Below are positions 8,678 through 22,079 of a stretch of DNA of 64,000 nt, one piece after another (the stretch's first letter is position 1; every line of letters starts with the position of its first letter). Position numbers and translations under genes: made by a program. Source of the stretch: Methylobacterium sp. J-030 (GTDB lineage: Bacteria > Pseudomonadota > Alphaproteobacteria > Rhizobiales > Beijerinckiaceae); assembly GCF_022829545.1 (NCBI RefSeq), contig NZ_JAKSYM010000264.1:1-64000 (forward strand), in the 5' to 3' direction. The notes under the pieces are model-generated. The model made no database searches. It saw only the letters and a list, made by a program, of their open reading frames with translations, and was not told the DNA's origin.

Positions 8678-10215
8678 ACCGCGTGGCGATCGGCCTCTTC
8701 CTCGTCTTCGTGGCACTCACCCTAGGGATCACGTGGTGGGCCGCGCAGCGCACCCGCTCGGCCGAGGATTTCTACGCCGCGGGCGGACGCATCACGGGTT
8801 TTCAGAACGGACTCGCCATCGCCGGCGACTTCATGTCGGCCGGCGCTTTCCTCGGTCTGACCGGACTCGTCCTCGCCAACGGCTTCGACGGTCTGATCTA
8901 CGCGGTGGGCTACACCACCGGCATGCCGATCGTGGTGTTCCTGCTGGCCGAGCGACTGCGCCGGCTCGGCCGCTTCACCTTCACCGACGTGGTCTGCACC
9001 CGCCTTGCCGAGCGGCCCATCCGGGTGTTCGCGGCCTGCGCCTCCCTCGTGGTGGTGGCGTTCTACCTCATCGCTCAGATGGTCGGCGCCGGTCAGCTGA
9101 TCCAGCTTCTGTTCGGCCTCGACTACCTCTACGCCGAGTTCGTCGTCGGCGTGCTGATGGTCTGCTACGTCATGTTCGGCGGCATGGTGGCGACCACCTG
9201 GGTGCAGATCGTCAAGGCGGTGCTGCTCCTGATCGCCGGCTTCGCGATCGGCGGCCTGCTGCTCGCCCGCTTCGGTTTCGACCTCAACGCCCTTCTGGCG
9301 CGGGCTGCCGCCGTTCACCCGAAGGGCGCCGCGATCCTCGCGCCGCAGTTTCCGGCCAAGGATCCGCTCTCGGCCTTCTCGCTCGGCCTCGCGCTGATGC
9401 TGGGCACGGCTGGGCTGCCGCACATCCTGATGCGCTTCTTCACCGTGCCGGATGCCCGCTCCGCGCGCCTCTCGGTGTTCTGGGCGGCGACCTTCATGAA
9501 CGCCTTCTTCGCCCTGATCTTCGTGCTCGGCTTCGGCGCCGTGGCGCTGACGGTCGGCAATCCCGCCTATGTCGATGCGGCCGGGATGCTGCGGGGCGGC
9601 GGCAACATGGCTGCGATCCATCTCAGCCACGCGGTGGGGGGCGACGCCATGATGGGCTTCGTCTCGGCCGTGGCCTTCGCCACCATCCTGGCGGTCGTGG
9701 CCGGGCTGACGCTCGCCGGTGCCAGCGCGGTCAGCCACGATCTCTACGCCAGCGTGGTTCGACGCGGGCACGTCGATGAACGCCGGGAGGTGCAGGTCTC
9801 GCGCATCGCGACCTTCGTCCTCGGCCTCGTGGCGATCGGACTGGGCATCGCCTTCAAGGGGCAGAACGTCGCCTACATGGTCAGCCTCGCCTTCGCGGTC
9901 GCCTGCTCGTCGACCTTTCCGGTTCTGATCCTGGCGTTGTACTGGCGCGGGCTGACGACGCTCGGCGCCGTCGCCGGCGGGACAGCCGGCTTGGTGAGCG
10001 CGTTGGTCCTCACGGTGGTCGGCCCGGCGGTTTGGGTGAAGGTGCTGGGGCATGCCGCCCCGCTCTTCCCGCTCGATCCGCCGGCCCTCGTGACCTTGCC
10101 GCTCGCCTTCGGAACCTGCTGGCTGGTCTCGCGCCTGGATCGCAGTCGGCAGGGCGCCACCGATCGGGCGCGATTCGATGCGCAGCACCGCCTCGACGCC
10201 GTGCCGGCCGAGTGA
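8674..10215 (+). CDS. actP: Sodium:solute symporter, acetate/monocarboxylate permease ActP type
   Basis: 513 residues, very hydrophobic, with about 13 predicted membrane helices as in the SSF family. The early [28 protein letters not shown] block and the later [19 protein letters not shown] block are characteristic of ActP. It would import acetate or another short monocarboxylate (pyruvate, glycolate) with Na+. The overlap with the DUF485 gene marks a two-gene operon. The gene symbol reflects family likeness; substrate range cannot be judged from sequence. Confidence 0.87.
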   Translation: MNRVAIGLFLVFVALTLGITWWAAQRTRSAEDFYAAGGRITGFQNGLAIAGDFMSAGAFLGLTGLVLANGFDGLIYAVGYTTGMPIVVFLLAERLRRLGRFTFTDVVCTRLAERPIRVFAACASLVVVAFYLIAQMVGAGQLIQLLFGLDYLYAEFVVGVLMVCYVMFGGMVATTWVQIVKAVLLLIAGFAIGGLLLARFGFDLNALLARAAAVHPKGAAILAPQFPAKDPLSAFSLGLALMLGTAGLPHILMRFFTVPDARSARLSVFWAATFMNAFFALIFVLGFGAVALTVGNPAYVDAAGMLRGGGNMAAIHLSHAVGGDAMMGFVSAVAFATILAVVAGLTLAGASAVSHDLYASVVRRGHVDERREVQVSRIATFVLGLVAIGLGIAFKGQNVAYMVSLAFAVACSSTFPVLILALYWRGLTTLGAVAGGTAGLVSALVLTVVGPAVWVKVLGHAAPLFPLDPPALVTLPLAFGTCWLVSRLDRSRQGATDRARFDAQHRLDAVPAE

Positions 10216-10231
10216 TCCCAGAGCCTCGACG

Positions 10232-10864
10232 ATGTTCAAGCTGATCAGCGCGACCCCGAGCCCCTACGCCCGCAAGGTGCGCATTGCCCTCGCCGAGAAG
10301 GGCCTGCCCTTCGAGTTGCTGACCGAGGTGCCGTGGGATTCCACCACGAGCCTGCCGCGCCACAACCCTCTGGAGAAGCTGCCCGTGCTGCTGCTGCCCG
10401 ATGGCGGCAGCGTCTACGAATCAAGCTACATCCTGCAGTACCTCGAACTCATGCACCCCGAGACGCCGATGCTGCCCGACGATATCGCCGGCACGCTCGC
10501 GGCGCGCAAGCTCGAAGTCCTGTGTGACGGCGTCTGCGACGCCCTGGTGCTCACCTTCTTCGAGCGCCAGCGCGGCGAGCACGCGAGTGCCCCCTGGTTG
10601 GCGCGCCAGCGCCGCAAGATCGAGGGCGGCCTGGCCGAGATCGCCCGCCTTGCCGGCAACCGCGAATGGGCGGTGGGCGACCGCTTCAGCCTCGGCGACA
10701 TCGCGGCCGGCACGGCGGTGGGCTATCTCTCGGTCCGCTTCGCGGAACTGCCCTGGCGGGACCTCCACCCGAACCTTGCGGCACTCAGCGACCGCCTGGA
10801 GCAGCGGCCCTCGTTCCGAGACTCGGTGCCCTACGCCCAGACCATCGCCGACCGTGTGATGTAG
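10232..10864 (+). CDS. Glutathione S-transferase family protein
   Basis: 210 residues, a normal GST length: thioredoxin-like N-terminal domain with SPYARKVRIALAEKGL at 8-25 and the cis-proline and glutathione-contact segment LEKLPVL...GSVYESSYILQYLE at about 48-72, then an all-helical C-terminal domain. Cytoplasmic; possible roles include detoxification or stress protection. The ATG at 10232 lies 16 bases after the actP stop, so it may be transcribed with the symporter. Substrate unknown. Confidence 0.85.
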   Translation: MFKLISATPSPYARKVRIALAEKGLPFELLTEVPWDSTTSLPRHNPLEKLPVLLLPDGGSVYESSYILQYLELMHPETPMLPDDIAGTLAARKLEVLCDGVCDALVLTFFERQRGEHASAPWLARQRRKIEGGLAEIARLAGNREWAVGDRFSLGDIAAGTAVGYLSVRFAELPWRDLHPNLAALSDRLEQRPSFRDSVPYAQTIADRVM

Positions 10865-10899
10865 GCCGGTCGCACTGCTCGCCGCCGATGGCCTGGTGC

Positions 10900-11079
10900 C
10901 CTCGCAGGTGCCCTCCAAGGTGTTGGGCCGTCCCGCAAGGACCACGATGATGCGGGCCGGCGCCGCCCGGTCCGACGCACGCGGCCGACCCCCCTTCGGC
11001 TTCGCCGGCCTGGGGGCAGACGCGGCGCGATCGCTGCCCAGAGGTCATCGGGTACGCGGGCGCCTGGGAGGGCGTCCAT
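10900..11079 (-). pseudogene. Decayed N-terminal piece of an IS5-family transposase
   Basis: On the minus strand from 11079 the frame reads VPDDLWAAIAPRLPP and then breaks. If one C is added to the C5 run (plus-strand G5 at 11012-11016) the reading continues as RPAKPKGGRPRASDRAAPARIIVVL. Together this is the usual start of IS5-type transposases (LW-x2-I-x-PLLPPR...KGGRPR...DR-x-ALxGIIxVL). The expected GIPW continuation is scrambled after about 10925 and nothing beyond the N-terminal domain remains, so the copy is dead. Around 10865-10900 and 11080-11302 I see nothing else. Confidence 0.6.
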
Positions 11080-11302
11080 GCCCCGTCAATTTCCCCCACC
11101 CAGGTCCTGTCCCGCGCTCAGGGCGCCTCGATCTCCGCGTCCGTCATCTCGGACTTGCGGCGCAGGTCGCCGACGCTCCGGCTGTCCTCGGCCATGGCGG
11201 AGAGCCCCCCTGCCCCGTCCATCGCGGCGCGCCAGGCTGCCGCAGCTTCGCGACCCGCCGGGCTCTTCCAGCGGAGACGCACCCGCCACATCGGGTTGTC
11301 GC

Positions 11303-11851
11303 CTACTTCAATGCCTCGGCCCCCGCCTGACAGATCGTTGCATCCTGATCCCCGGTGCCGCCACTACAGCCGATCGCGCCGATGACCTTGCCGTCCACGA
11401 TCAACGGGATGCCGCCCGGCGAGGCTGCCAGATCCGGATCGAGGGTGCCGTAGTAGGTCGAACCTGCAGCATAGAAGTTGAAGAATACCCGGCTCTCGCG
11501 CCGCCAGCGTGCGGCCGTGCGCGCCTTGTTCTGGGAGATGCGGATCGAGGCCAGTTGCGCGCCATCAAGCCGGGCGAAGTGCACGAGTTCGCCGTGGGTG
11601 TCGACCACCGCGATATTCATCGGCCATCCGCGCTTCTTCGCCTCCGCTTCCGCCGCTGCCAGGATCGTTTTGGCCTGCTCGTAGGTGACCGGGGCACCGT
11701 ACGGGAGCCCGAAAGGGATTTTCTCCGGCGTTCCTCCGGCCGGCGCCTGGGGGGGACCTGGTGGCTTGGGGGGCTCGGTGGTCTGCGCCAGTACCGGTGC
11801 GCCGATCAGCGCAAGACATAAGGCCAGGAGGGGCGTGGAAAACGGCTTCAT
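11303..11851 (-). CDS. Secreted GlcG/HbpS-family protein
   Basis: 182 residues. An N-terminal signal peptide (MKPFSTPLLALCLALIGAPVLA) is followed by a proline-rich linker and then the GlcG/HbpS domain: YEQAKTILAAAEAEAKKRGWPMNIAVVDTHGELVHFAR, the SIRISQNKARTAA segment and the GGIPLIVDGKVIGAIGCSGGTGDQD end. HbpS of Streptomyces binds haem; most members have no proven role. I chose the ATG at 11851 because AGGAGAAAC directly precedes it. It is a single-gene unit. Confidence 0.85.
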   Translation of the reverse strand: MKPFSTPLLALCLALIGAPVLAQTTEPPKPPGPPQAPAGGTPEKIPFGLPYGAPVTYEQAKTILAAAEAEAKKRGWPMNIAVVDTHGELVHFARLDGAQLASIRISQNKARTAARWRRESRVFFNFYAAGSTYYGTLDPDLAASPGGIPLIVDGKVIGAIGCSGGTGDQDATICQAGAEALK

Positions 11852-12154
11852 GTTTCTCCTCCAGCGCATCGACCTCTACCGGGCCGTCGCGTGCAGTGAA
11901 CCTAAGCCATCATCGATGAAGCGCCCATTCCGGCGACCGTAAGCTGAGACAGAGTCGGCGTTTCGTAGGCGAAGCCGCTCGCGTGGCGTCCCTGGCAACG
12001 GGCCTTGGCCCGCCTGGCACGGGCAATCAGCGTTTCATGCGCAGCAATCGCCGCGCGTCCCGTCCCCGATGCGCGGTTCGAGGGATCTGATCGTGTCGCG
12101 CCACGTTCACGAGGCGCCCCCTCCTTCGCAGCTATGGATCAGGAGAACGCACCG

Positions 12155-12409
12155 ATGCCGCCCAAGCTGACGAAGACGATCATCGGCGCCGTCGTCGCCA
12201 TCGCCTTGGCCGCAGCCGTCTCTTACGGCCTGATCAGCCAGCAAACCGCCGATCAGATCCAAACCAAAGCGAACCAGACCCTGCAGGACGATCGGACCTC
12301 CCCCACCTCCGGCCAGCAGCCACCGCCTCCACCCCAGAATTCGATCCCGCAGGCACCTGCGCAACCCGGTTCATCGCCACAGAACCCGGCCCCCGCTCCT
12401 CGGCCATGA
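12155..12409 (+). CDS. Small proline-rich membrane-anchored protein of unknown function
   Basis: 84 residues. One hydrophobic helix near the N-terminus (TIIGAVVAIALAAAVSYGL), then a polar stretch and a Pro/Gln/Ser-rich tail (QQPPPPPQNSIPQAPAQP) that probably lies in the periplasm. AGGAGA at 12141-12146 favours the ATG at 12155 over the ATG at 12134. I do not recognise a family. Codon use looks like that of its neighbours. Confidence 0.6.
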   Translation: MPPKLTKTIIGAVVAIALAAAVSYGLISQQTADQIQTKANQTLQDDRTSPTSGQQPPPPPQNSIPQAPAQPGSSPQNPAPAPRP

Positions 12410-12540
12410 GGACCTCGCGAGCCATGAAGGGTCGGTGACCGCGACCGTGATCACGCGCCGTCGTCCGGAGCGCCGCGACGGCATCATGGTCGCGGTCGAG
12501 CTTCCCCGACGGGCCGGAACGCAGGATCCTCATCAATCAT

Positions 12541-12613
12541 GCGTCGGCAGGCCAACGCGTCGCCTGATCTGGTCCCTGGTGTATCGCAGTCTTTCGTCGC
12601 AAAACCGGAGGCC
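12541..12613 (-). repeat. 73-bp dispersed intergenic repeat, copy A
   Basis: The reverse complement of this segment aligns without gaps to 61330-61402. The first 22 bases (from GGCCTCCGGTTTTGCGACG) and the last 18 (ending GTTGGCCTGCCGACGC) are identical, while the middle differs. Neither copy lies in a gene. The remainder of 12410-12718 holds nothing else I can support. Confidence 0.7.
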
Positions 12614-12718
12614 GATTTTGATCAACCTGGTGAGAGCCGTTTCGAGGCCTTCCCAACGCTCCGGCGCTTCTGGATGAAGGGGTAGGTTGGAGGTCCGTGA
12701 CCTTCTCATCGCCTTGCT

Positions 12719-14965
12719 TCACCGCCCGAACCGCTCGAACTTCGGGAAACTCCGCGCCATCATCAGACCGACCTCGGCGCGGTGGCCGAGCCATTTCTCC
12801 AGCACCGACGCATTGGCGAGCCGGCCCTCCGACGAGCCGTCCTGCCAGGGCAGGCCGTCGGCCAGCTTGAACACGTGCGCGTCGACCAGGCCGCCGCTGC
12901 GGCAGCGCTGGAGGCGGACGCCCTTGCCGCGGGCCAATTCGGCCACCTCCGAGAGCGGGAAGACCAGCAGCAGTTTTTCCGTATTCGTCACGGCCACGGA
13001 GTCGCCGTCGGCCGGGATCAGCACCACCGCCGTCGCGTCGCCGTCGAGGCCGAGCACGCCCTTGCCCTTGCGGGTGTTGGCCACCAGCGCGTCGGCGGGC
13101 GCCACGAAGCCGCGCCCGTCCGAGCCCGCGATCAGCAGCTTGGTCTCCGGCCTGTAGGGCAGAGCCGCCACGATCTCGGTGCCGTCGTCGAGATCGGCCA
13201 TCAGGCGCACCGGGTCGCCGAAGCCGCGGCCGCCCGGGAGCTTCGAGGCCTCCAGGGTAAACACCTTCCCGTTCGTGGCGAGCAGCAGGATTTTTTGGGT
13301 CGTCTCGGTCGGGAAGGCGATCTTCAGGGTGTCGTCACCCTTGAACGCCACCCCCGAGAGGTCGGCGACGTGGCCCTTCAGCGCCCGGATCCAGCCCTTG
13401 GTCGAGACGATCACGGTGATCGGCTCGCGCTCGACGAGCGCCGCCGTGAAGTCGATGCCGCCGACATCCGGCGGGCTCGCCAGCGTCGTACGGCGCCGGC
13501 CCAGCTTGGTCTCCGGCCCAAACGTCTTCTTCACGGCGCGGATCTGCGCCTGAATCGCCTTCCACTGGGCCGGCTCTGAGGCCAGCAGCGCGTCGATCTC
13601 GGCCTTCTCGGCGGTGAGCGCCTCGAACTCGCGCTTCAGCTCCATCTCCTCCAGCTTGCGCAAGCTGCGCAGGCGGGTATCGAGGATGGCGTTGGCCTGC
13701 AACTCGGTCAGCTCGAACCGGGCCATGAGGGCGGCCTTCGGCTCGTCCTCCTCGCGAATGATGCGGATCACCTCGTCGAGGTCGAGATAGACGATCAGCA
13801 ACCCGCCCAGGATCTCCAGGCGCCGGTCGATCTGGCCGAGCCGATAGCGCGAGCGTCGCTGGAGCACCACGCGGCGATGGTCGACCCATTCCCGCAGGCA
13901 CTCGACGAGCCCGATCACCTTCGGCACGAGACCGCCGACGAGGACGTTCAGGTTGAGCGGGATCCGCGCCTCCAGCTCGGTCAGCCGGAACAGCGATTCC
14001 ATCAGGATCACCGGATCGACCGTGCGCGAGCGCGGCTCCAGCACGACCCTCACGTCCTCGGCGGATTCGTCGCGCACGTCGGCGAGCAGCGGCAGCTTCT
14101 TCTCCTGCAGCAACTCGGCCATCTTCTCGATCAGCCGGCCCTTCGGGATGCCGTAGGGGATCTCGGTGACGACGATGTTCCAGGTGCCGCGGCCGAGATC
14201 CTCTTTGGCCCAGCGGGCGCGGACCCGGAAGGCGCCGCGGCCGGTCCGGTAGGCCTCGGCGATGGACTCGGCCGAATCGACCAGGATGCCGCCGGTCGGG
14301 AAATCCGGCCCCTGCACGAACTTGGCGAGATGCGCCGAGGTCGCCTCGGGATGGTTGATCAGGTAGAGCGCCGCGTCGCACAGTTCGGCGGCGTTGTGCG
14401 GCGGGATCGAGGTCGCCATGCCGACCGCGATGCCCTGGCTGCCGTTGGCCAGCAGGTTCGGGAAGGCCGCCGGCAGAACGATCGGCTCCTCCTTCTCGCC
14501 GTTGTAGGAGGGGCGGAAATCGACCGTGTCCTCGTCGATCCCGTCGAGCAGCAGGCGGGCGACCTCGGTGAGCCGGGCCTCGGTGTAGCGGTAGGCCGCC
14601 GGGCCGTCGCCGTCGATGTTGCCGAAATTGCCCTGGCCATCGACCAGCGGGTAGCGCTGGGCGAAGTCCTGGCTGAGCCGCACCAGGGCGTCGTAGATCG
14701 CCTGGTCGCCGTGCGGATGGAAGTCACCCATCACGTCGCCGACGATCTTGGCGCATTTCTTGTGCGCGGTGTTCGGATCGAGCCGGAGCAGCCGCATGCC
14801 GTACAGGATGCGCCGGTGCACCGGCTTCAGCCCGTCGCGGGCATCCGGCAGCGCCCGGTGCATGATCGTGGAGAGCGCATAGGCGAGGTAGCGCTCCTCC
14901 AGCGCGGATTTCAGCTCGACGCTCTCGATCCCGTCGCCGGACGGCGGCTCGAAGGGCTGGCCCAT
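12719..14965 (-). CDS. parC: DNA topoisomerase IV subunit A
   Basis: 748 residues, normal for alphaproteobacterial ParC. It cuts and rejoins DNA for chromosome decatenation as part of ParC2ParE2. The N-terminal winged-helix/tower region carries the catalytic tyrosine Y127 in [21 protein letters not shown] at about 83-94 is the quinolone-determining loop. ParC rather than GyrA is favoured because the C-terminal domain is short and lacks an obvious GyrA-box. In that loop the residue equivalent to the E. coli serine 80 is Q88, and D92 stands for E84. recO lies 107 bases upstream on the same strand. Confidence 0.93.
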   Translation of the reverse strand: MGQPFEPPSGDGIESVELKSALEERYLAYALSTIMHRALPDARDGLKPVHRRILYGMRLLRLDPNTAHKKCAKIVGDVMGDFHPHGDQAIYDALVRLSQDFAQRYPLVDGQGNFGNIDGDGPAAYRYTEARLTEVARLLLDGIDEDTVDFRPSYNGEKEEPIVLPAAFPNLLANGSQGIAVGMATSIPPHNAAELCDAALYLINHPEATSAHLAKFVQGPDFPTGGILVDSAESIAEAYRTGRGAFRVRARWAKEDLGRGTWNIVVTEIPYGIPKGRLIEKMAELLQEKKLPLLADVRDESAEDVRVVLEPRSRTVDPVILMESLFRLTELEARIPLNLNVLVGGLVPKVIGLVECLREWVDHRRVVLQRRSRYRLGQIDRRLEILGGLLIVYLDLDEVIRIIREEDEPKAALMARFELTELQANAILDTRLRSLRKLEEMELKREFEALTAEKAEIDALLASEPAQWKAIQAQIRAVKKTFGPETKLGRRRTTLASPPDVGGIDFTAALVEREPITVIVSTKGWIRALKGHVADLSGVAFKGDDTLKIAFPTETTQKILLLATNGKVFTLEASKLPGGRGFGDPVRLMADLDDGTEIVAALPYRPETKLLIAGSDGRGFVAPADALVANTRKGKGVLGLDGDATAVVLIPADGDSVAVTNTEKLLLVFPLSEVAELARGKGVRLQRCRSGGLVDAHVFKLADGLPWQDGSSEGRLANASVLEKWLGHRAEVGLMMARSFPKFERFGR

Positions 14966-15072
14966 GACGGCTCCTTAACTTCTAATCGCCCGTGCCGACC
15001 GGACCATCGGTCCGGGCTTCGCCGGCAATCGCAGGATCGATGAACGGCGGCGCGCAGAACAGAGCGTGAACA

Positions 15073-15792
15073 TTACCCGGCCTCGCGGCCGAGCGCAACG
15101 AATCGCGCCCGCTCCTCGGACGGCCCGAGGCCGCGTGGACCCCAGACGTGCCTATCGAGGAAGTATCCCGTCAAGGTAAACCCCTGGGCAACGCCGTCCG
15201 GGCCGGGGGATCCGCCGGCATGCAGGAAGGTCGGGAGCGCCAGGAGGCGGTCGCGATACGGCTCGCCCGCCGAGGCGCTGACCGCCCGGCCGCTCTTCGG
15301 CGAGACGTAGGCCAGGGCATCGTTGCCGCCGGTGGCCGCGCAGGCGGTGAGATCGAGCCCGAAGCCCAGTTCCGTCAGGATCGCCAACTCGAACCGCACC
15401 ATCAGCGGCGGGGCGATGGCGGGATCGTCGAGATGATCCACCAGGATACCGGCCGCCGCGTAGAGTTCCGGATGCGGGTCGCGCTCCGGGAGAAGCCGCA
15501 GCAAAGCCGCGAGGTGGCCGATGCCGTAGAGGGCGAGGCTCGACCCGATCAGCCGCGAGACCTGCGAGTCGAGGGGTTCCACCGCGAAGGCGCCGAGGCC
15601 CTCATCGAGCCGCGCGCGCCACGTCAGACGGACCCGGTTGCCGGGCTGAAGCACCGGCTGCATCCGGCGCGAGCGCCCGCCATGCACGAGGCCGAGATGG
15701 CGCCCGTGGGCCTCGGTCATCGCCTCCAGGATGACGCTGCTCTCCCCGTGCCGGCGCAGGCCGAGCACCAGGGCGTCGTCGGTCCATTGCAT
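15073..15792 (-). CDS. recO: DNA repair protein RecO
   Basis: 239 residues. The N-terminal OB fold starts [39 protein letters not shown], the family hallmark, followed by a helical domain. The zinc-finger cysteines found in some RecO proteins are not evident, as is common in this group. RecO loads RecA on SSB-coated single strands in the RecFOR gap-repair pathway. The ATG at 15792 starts exactly at the OB fold; a longer frame upstream has no family match. Confidence 0.9.
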   Translation of the reverse strand: MQWTDDALVLGLRRHGESSVILEAMTEAHGRHLGLVHGGRSRRMQPVLQPGNRVRLTWRARLDEGLGAFAVEPLDSQVSRLIGSSLALYGIGHLAALLRLLPERDPHPELYAAAGILVDHLDDPAIAPPLMVRFELAILTELGFGLDLTACAATGGNDALAYVSPKSGRAVSASAGEPYRDRLLALPTFLHAGGSPGPDGVAQGFTLTGYFLDRHVWGPRGLGPSEERARFVALGREAG

Positions 15793-15908
15793 CGGGAATC
15801 GCGTCGCGGGGGTGAGAGGTGCGCGGGGCGCTGGAACCTCACATATAGGGAGCCGCGGCGCCGGGTGCTGTCCAGCCCCAGGCAGCCTCGGCCGGGTAGC
15901 CAGGGACG

Positions 15909-16310
15909 ATGTCGATCCGTGCCGCCCTCGCCGTTGTCCTTGTCCTCGCCGTCGTCGGGGCACAGGCTGCGCCACGCAAGACCGCCGGCGGATCGGAGGG
16001 CGCGCCCTCCCCGGCCCTCCTCCAGCGGATCGCCGCCCTGGCGCTGAAGCAGGTCGATTTCGGTTCGGTCTCGTTGCTGCCGGTGCGATTCGAGGGCAGC
16101 CGGATCGCCGGGCCGATCGCGGATGGTGGCCGGGTGATCTTCTGCGTGTCGGGGCGGATGTACGGCCGGACCTTCGGCAAGCCCGAGAAGCCGAAGGTGG
16201 CTTTGCGCTACGCGGACGACCGGCTCACGGTGCTCGACGACGACGAGGTCTGCACCGGGCACCGCACCCGCCCCTTCCCCGAGCTCGACGCCTCGGGCAA
16301 CGCCCGCTGA
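15909..16310 (+). CDS. Secreted protein of unknown function
   Basis: 133 residues beginning with a clear signal peptide ([20 protein letters not shown], cleavage before APRK). The mature part has two cysteines (FCVSG and EVCTG) that may form a disulfide in the periplasm. No family recognised. It is divergent from recO and 20 bases upstream of the ChaC-type gene, with which it may be cotranscribed. Confidence 0.7.
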   Translation: MSIRAALAVVLVLAVVGAQAAPRKTAGGSEGAPSPALLQRIAALALKQVDFGSVSLLPVRFEGSRIAGPIADGGRVIFCVSGRMYGRTFGKPEKPKVALRYADDRLTVLDDDEVCTGHRTRPFPELDASGNAR

Positions 16311-16330
16311 GGCCTCTGCGTTGATGGGCC

Positions 16331-17032
16331 ATGCCCCCCGACCGCCCCCTCGCCCGCACCCTCGATCTCAGCCTCGACCTGATCGCCCGCGCCCATTCCG
16401 TCCCGGTGCCCGACGACCCGGACGCCCTCGCCGTGCTGTCGGACGCGGAGCTGCGCCCGGGGCTGGACGCCATCATCGCGGGGCGCGCGGGCAGCGACGT
16501 CTGGGTCTTCGCCTACGGCTCGCTGATGTGGAATCCGGAATTCCCGGTGGCCGAGCGCCGGATCGGGACGGTCCGCGGCTTCCACCGCCGGTTCTGCCTG
16601 CTCCAGCGGCGCTTCCGTGGGACGCCGGAGCGGCCGGGCTTCGTCCTGGCGCTCGATCGCGGCGGCCTGTGCCGGGGCGTCGCCTTCCGCCTGCCCGACG
16701 CGGAGATCCGCGACGCCCTGATGCCGGTCTGGCGGCGGGAGATGCGTGGCCGGGGCTACGTCGCCCGCTGGCTCCCGGTGGCCACCGCAGCGGGCACCGT
16801 CCCGGCGCTGACCTTCCTGGCCAACCGCGCCAGCGACCGCTACGCCGGCCGCCTCTCGGATGCCGAGCTCGCGGACAAGATCGCGGCCGCCTGCGGCCAC
16901 AAGGGGCCGAGCGCTGAGTATCTATTCCGGACCGTCGAGGCCTGCGAGCGCCTCGGCATCCGCGACCGGCACCTCTGGAATCTCCAGAGCCTGGTGGCCG
17001 ACCGGCTCAGGGCCTGCGCGCCAGAGTCCTGA
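16331..17032 (+). CDS. ChaC-family gamma-glutamylcyclotransferase
   Basis: 233 residues. The gamma-glutamylcyclotransferase signature VFAYGSLMWNPEF lies at about 58-70, followed by GTVRGFHRRFCL and the GFVLALDRGGLCRGVAFRL block typical of ChaC. The family degrades glutathione to 5-oxoproline and Cys-Gly in the cytoplasm. About 50 residues precede the core, normal for alphaproteobacterial members. The ATG at 16331 is the first start in frame after the upstream stop. Confidence 0.87.
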   Translation: MPPDRPLARTLDLSLDLIARAHSVPVPDDPDALAVLSDAELRPGLDAIIAGRAGSDVWVFAYGSLMWNPEFPVAERRIGTVRGFHRRFCLLQRRFRGTPERPGFVLALDRGGLCRGVAFRLPDAEIRDALMPVWRREMRGRGYVARWLPVATAAGTVPALTFLANRASDRYAGRLSDAELADKIAAACGHKGPSAEYLFRTVEACERLGIRDRHLWNLQSLVADRLRACAPES

Positions 17033-17065
17033 TATCGTCCCCCTCGATGACGGCTGCTGCACCGC

Positions 17066-17157
17066 CGTCTTTGCGCGCGCAGCGAAGCAACCCAGGGTTG
17101 CGCCGCGCTCCCCGACGTCCCGCTGTCCTCAGTCGCTTCGCTGCGCTCGCGATGACG
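17066..17157. repeat. Palindromic intergenic repeat with GCGCAGCGAAGC arms
   Basis: Arms at 17074-17089 (GCGCGCGCAGCGAAGC) and 17133-17150 (TCGCTTCGCTGCGCTCGC) are inverted copies, and the element ends in GATGACG. Elements of this type (GCGAGCGCAGCGAAGC ... GCTTCGCTGCGCTCGC) are widespread in intergenic regions of Hyphomicrobiales. Confidence 0.6.
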
Positions 17158-17205
17158 TTTTGCAGCCTGCATCGACCGAGGGCCGCACCCGAGACCCGCC
17201 GCGGC

Positions 17206-17349
17206 TCACGCCCAGGCGCGCTTCATCACCATGGCGACGCGCCCGCCCGCATGCTCCGCGTCCGGGTTGCGCGGCTCCCGGATGCCGGGGGCGCGGCCGG
17301 TGGTGACGTAGACCACAAAGGTGAGGACGAGCAGGATCTTCGTGCGCAT
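17206..17349 (-). CDS. Possible 47-residue peptide with a signal-like N-terminus
   Basis: ATG at 17349, TGA at 17208-17206. It encodes MRTKILLVLTFVVYVTTGRA, a basic start plus hydrophobic core that resembles an export signal, followed by a short charged tail. It has no recognised family and no clear ribosome site, so it may be chance. The remaining bases of 17033-17523 hold only the palindromic repeat. Confidence 0.3.
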   Translation of the reverse strand: MRTKILLVLTFVVYVTTGRAPGIREPRNPDAEHAGGRVAMVMKRAWA

Positions 17350-17523
17350 CGCGACGCTCAAGCTTGAGCATCGGTGCATAGGATCGATCGGTTTTTACGG
17401 AGTTGCTGCAACGCAAACGTCTGTCGATGCGGTGCAGTTCGCGTGATCGTGGTGAACGAAGGGTTGCGACGTTGGCTTGATCGTCTATGCCCCCGGCCCG
17501 GGATCTCCACAGACGAGGACAGG

Positions 17524-18140
17524 ATGCGGCTTCGGATCGGCGTGGGCTTGGGCGTCGTGATCATCGCGGCCGCGGCCCTCCTGGCGGGACCGTTGAGCCG
17601 CGGCGAGCGGCTGTCCGACATCATGACCGGGCGGACGCCGCTGCTGGGCGGAAGCCGGGCACCCGGGGGCAGTGCGGATCTCACCGGCGCCGCCGACCTG
17701 GGAACCGATCAGAGGGACGCGACCCTGCACCTCGCCTGCGATCCGGGCGGCACCGGCCTGTCGGCGGCGCTGACCGTGCCGCGCTTCGCCGAACTGGGGC
17801 CGCGCTTCGACTTCGCGGGGCTCGAAGGTGCGGCCAGCGAGACGCCGCTCACCGGCATCCTGGTGTCGAGCGCAGGAAGCGTGCGCTCGGTACGCATGCC
17901 GGTCCAGGGGGCCGCGAGCGGGGCGGAGTCGGGCTTCACCCTGACGGTGACGGGCGCGCGCCGGGGCGAGGATCCGCTGCGTGGGGTCGCCCTGGCGCTG
18001 ACCCAGCCCGGGACGAAGCTCACCTGGACACAGGCCAGCCCGCGCTCCGGCGATCCGACCCTGACGGCGGTGTTCATGCCGTCGGAGAGCGACGTGGCCG
18101 CGCTGAAGGCGGCGCTCGGCGGGTGTCTGGCGACGCCGTT

Positions 18141-18144
<4 letters not shown>
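17524..18144 (+). CDS. Membrane-anchored or secreted protein of unknown function
   Basis: 206 residues with one N-terminal hydrophobic helix (LRIGVGLGVVIIAAAALLAG) and a Gly/Ala/Thr-rich extracytoplasmic remainder containing two cysteines (HLACDPGG and GGCLATPF, the latter at the C-terminus). I chose the ATG at 17524, which follows GAGGACAGG; a start at 17374 would precede the helix with an odd basic, Cys-rich stretch. The stop shares bases with the converging dnaE stop. No family recognised. Confidence 0.7.
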
Positions 18145-21659
<3,515 letters not shown>

Positions 21660-21781
21660 GGACGACCTTGTTCCGGGGACGGACAGCATCCCCGCTCGGC
21701 CGGTTCGAGTCGACGGATCCGGAGCATTGGCTGCACGATATCCACCGGTCGTGCCCCGGAAGCACCAGTTCCGGCCGCCCC

Positions 21782-21822
21782 TGTGGACAATCGGCGCCGA
21801 CGGACCGATCGCCTGTGCATAA
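21782..21822. promoter_or_regulatory. Pair of DnaA-box matches upstream of dnaE
   Basis: TGTGCATAA at 21814-21822 is the complement of TTATGCACA, a perfect match to the DnaA-box consensus TTATNCACA. TGTGGACAA at 21782-21790 (TTGTCCACA) differs at one position. They are in the same orientation, 32 bases apart, and point toward dnaE. Confidence 0.5.
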
Positions 21823-21864
21823 CGTCGCTGGGACGGGAACCGGACGTGATTCCGCAGCGGCGGG

Positions 21865-21969
21865 CTAACGGACCGGTGCCAAGGCTATCGCCCAGGCGCC
21901 CACCGCCGCGAACAGCATCCCGAACGCCATGAACTCGAGCATCCCGGTCAGGACCAACCGCTTGAGCAT
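21865..21969 (-). CDS. 34-residue single-span membrane protein
   Basis: Starts at ATG 21969 with GGAGG seven bases upstream and ends in TAG. The sequence MLKRLVLTGMLEFMAF continues into a hydrophobic helix GMLFAAVGAWAIALA, so nearly the whole peptide would span the membrane. The good ribosome site, basic N-terminus and amphiphilic layout argue for a real gene. No family recognised. It sits between dnaE and the glycosyltransferase gene. Confidence 0.5.
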   Translation of the reverse strand: MLKRLVLTGMLEFMAFGMLFAAVGAWAIALAPVR

Positions 21970-22079
21970 CGCCGCGCCTCCGTGCCTCTGGACCAGAATG
22001 TTCGTGTTTTGTTCTTAATACAGGGCTGCCGCGCAACACGTCTATCGACGCTTCTAGTTATGGTAAAAAGTATCTTGAT

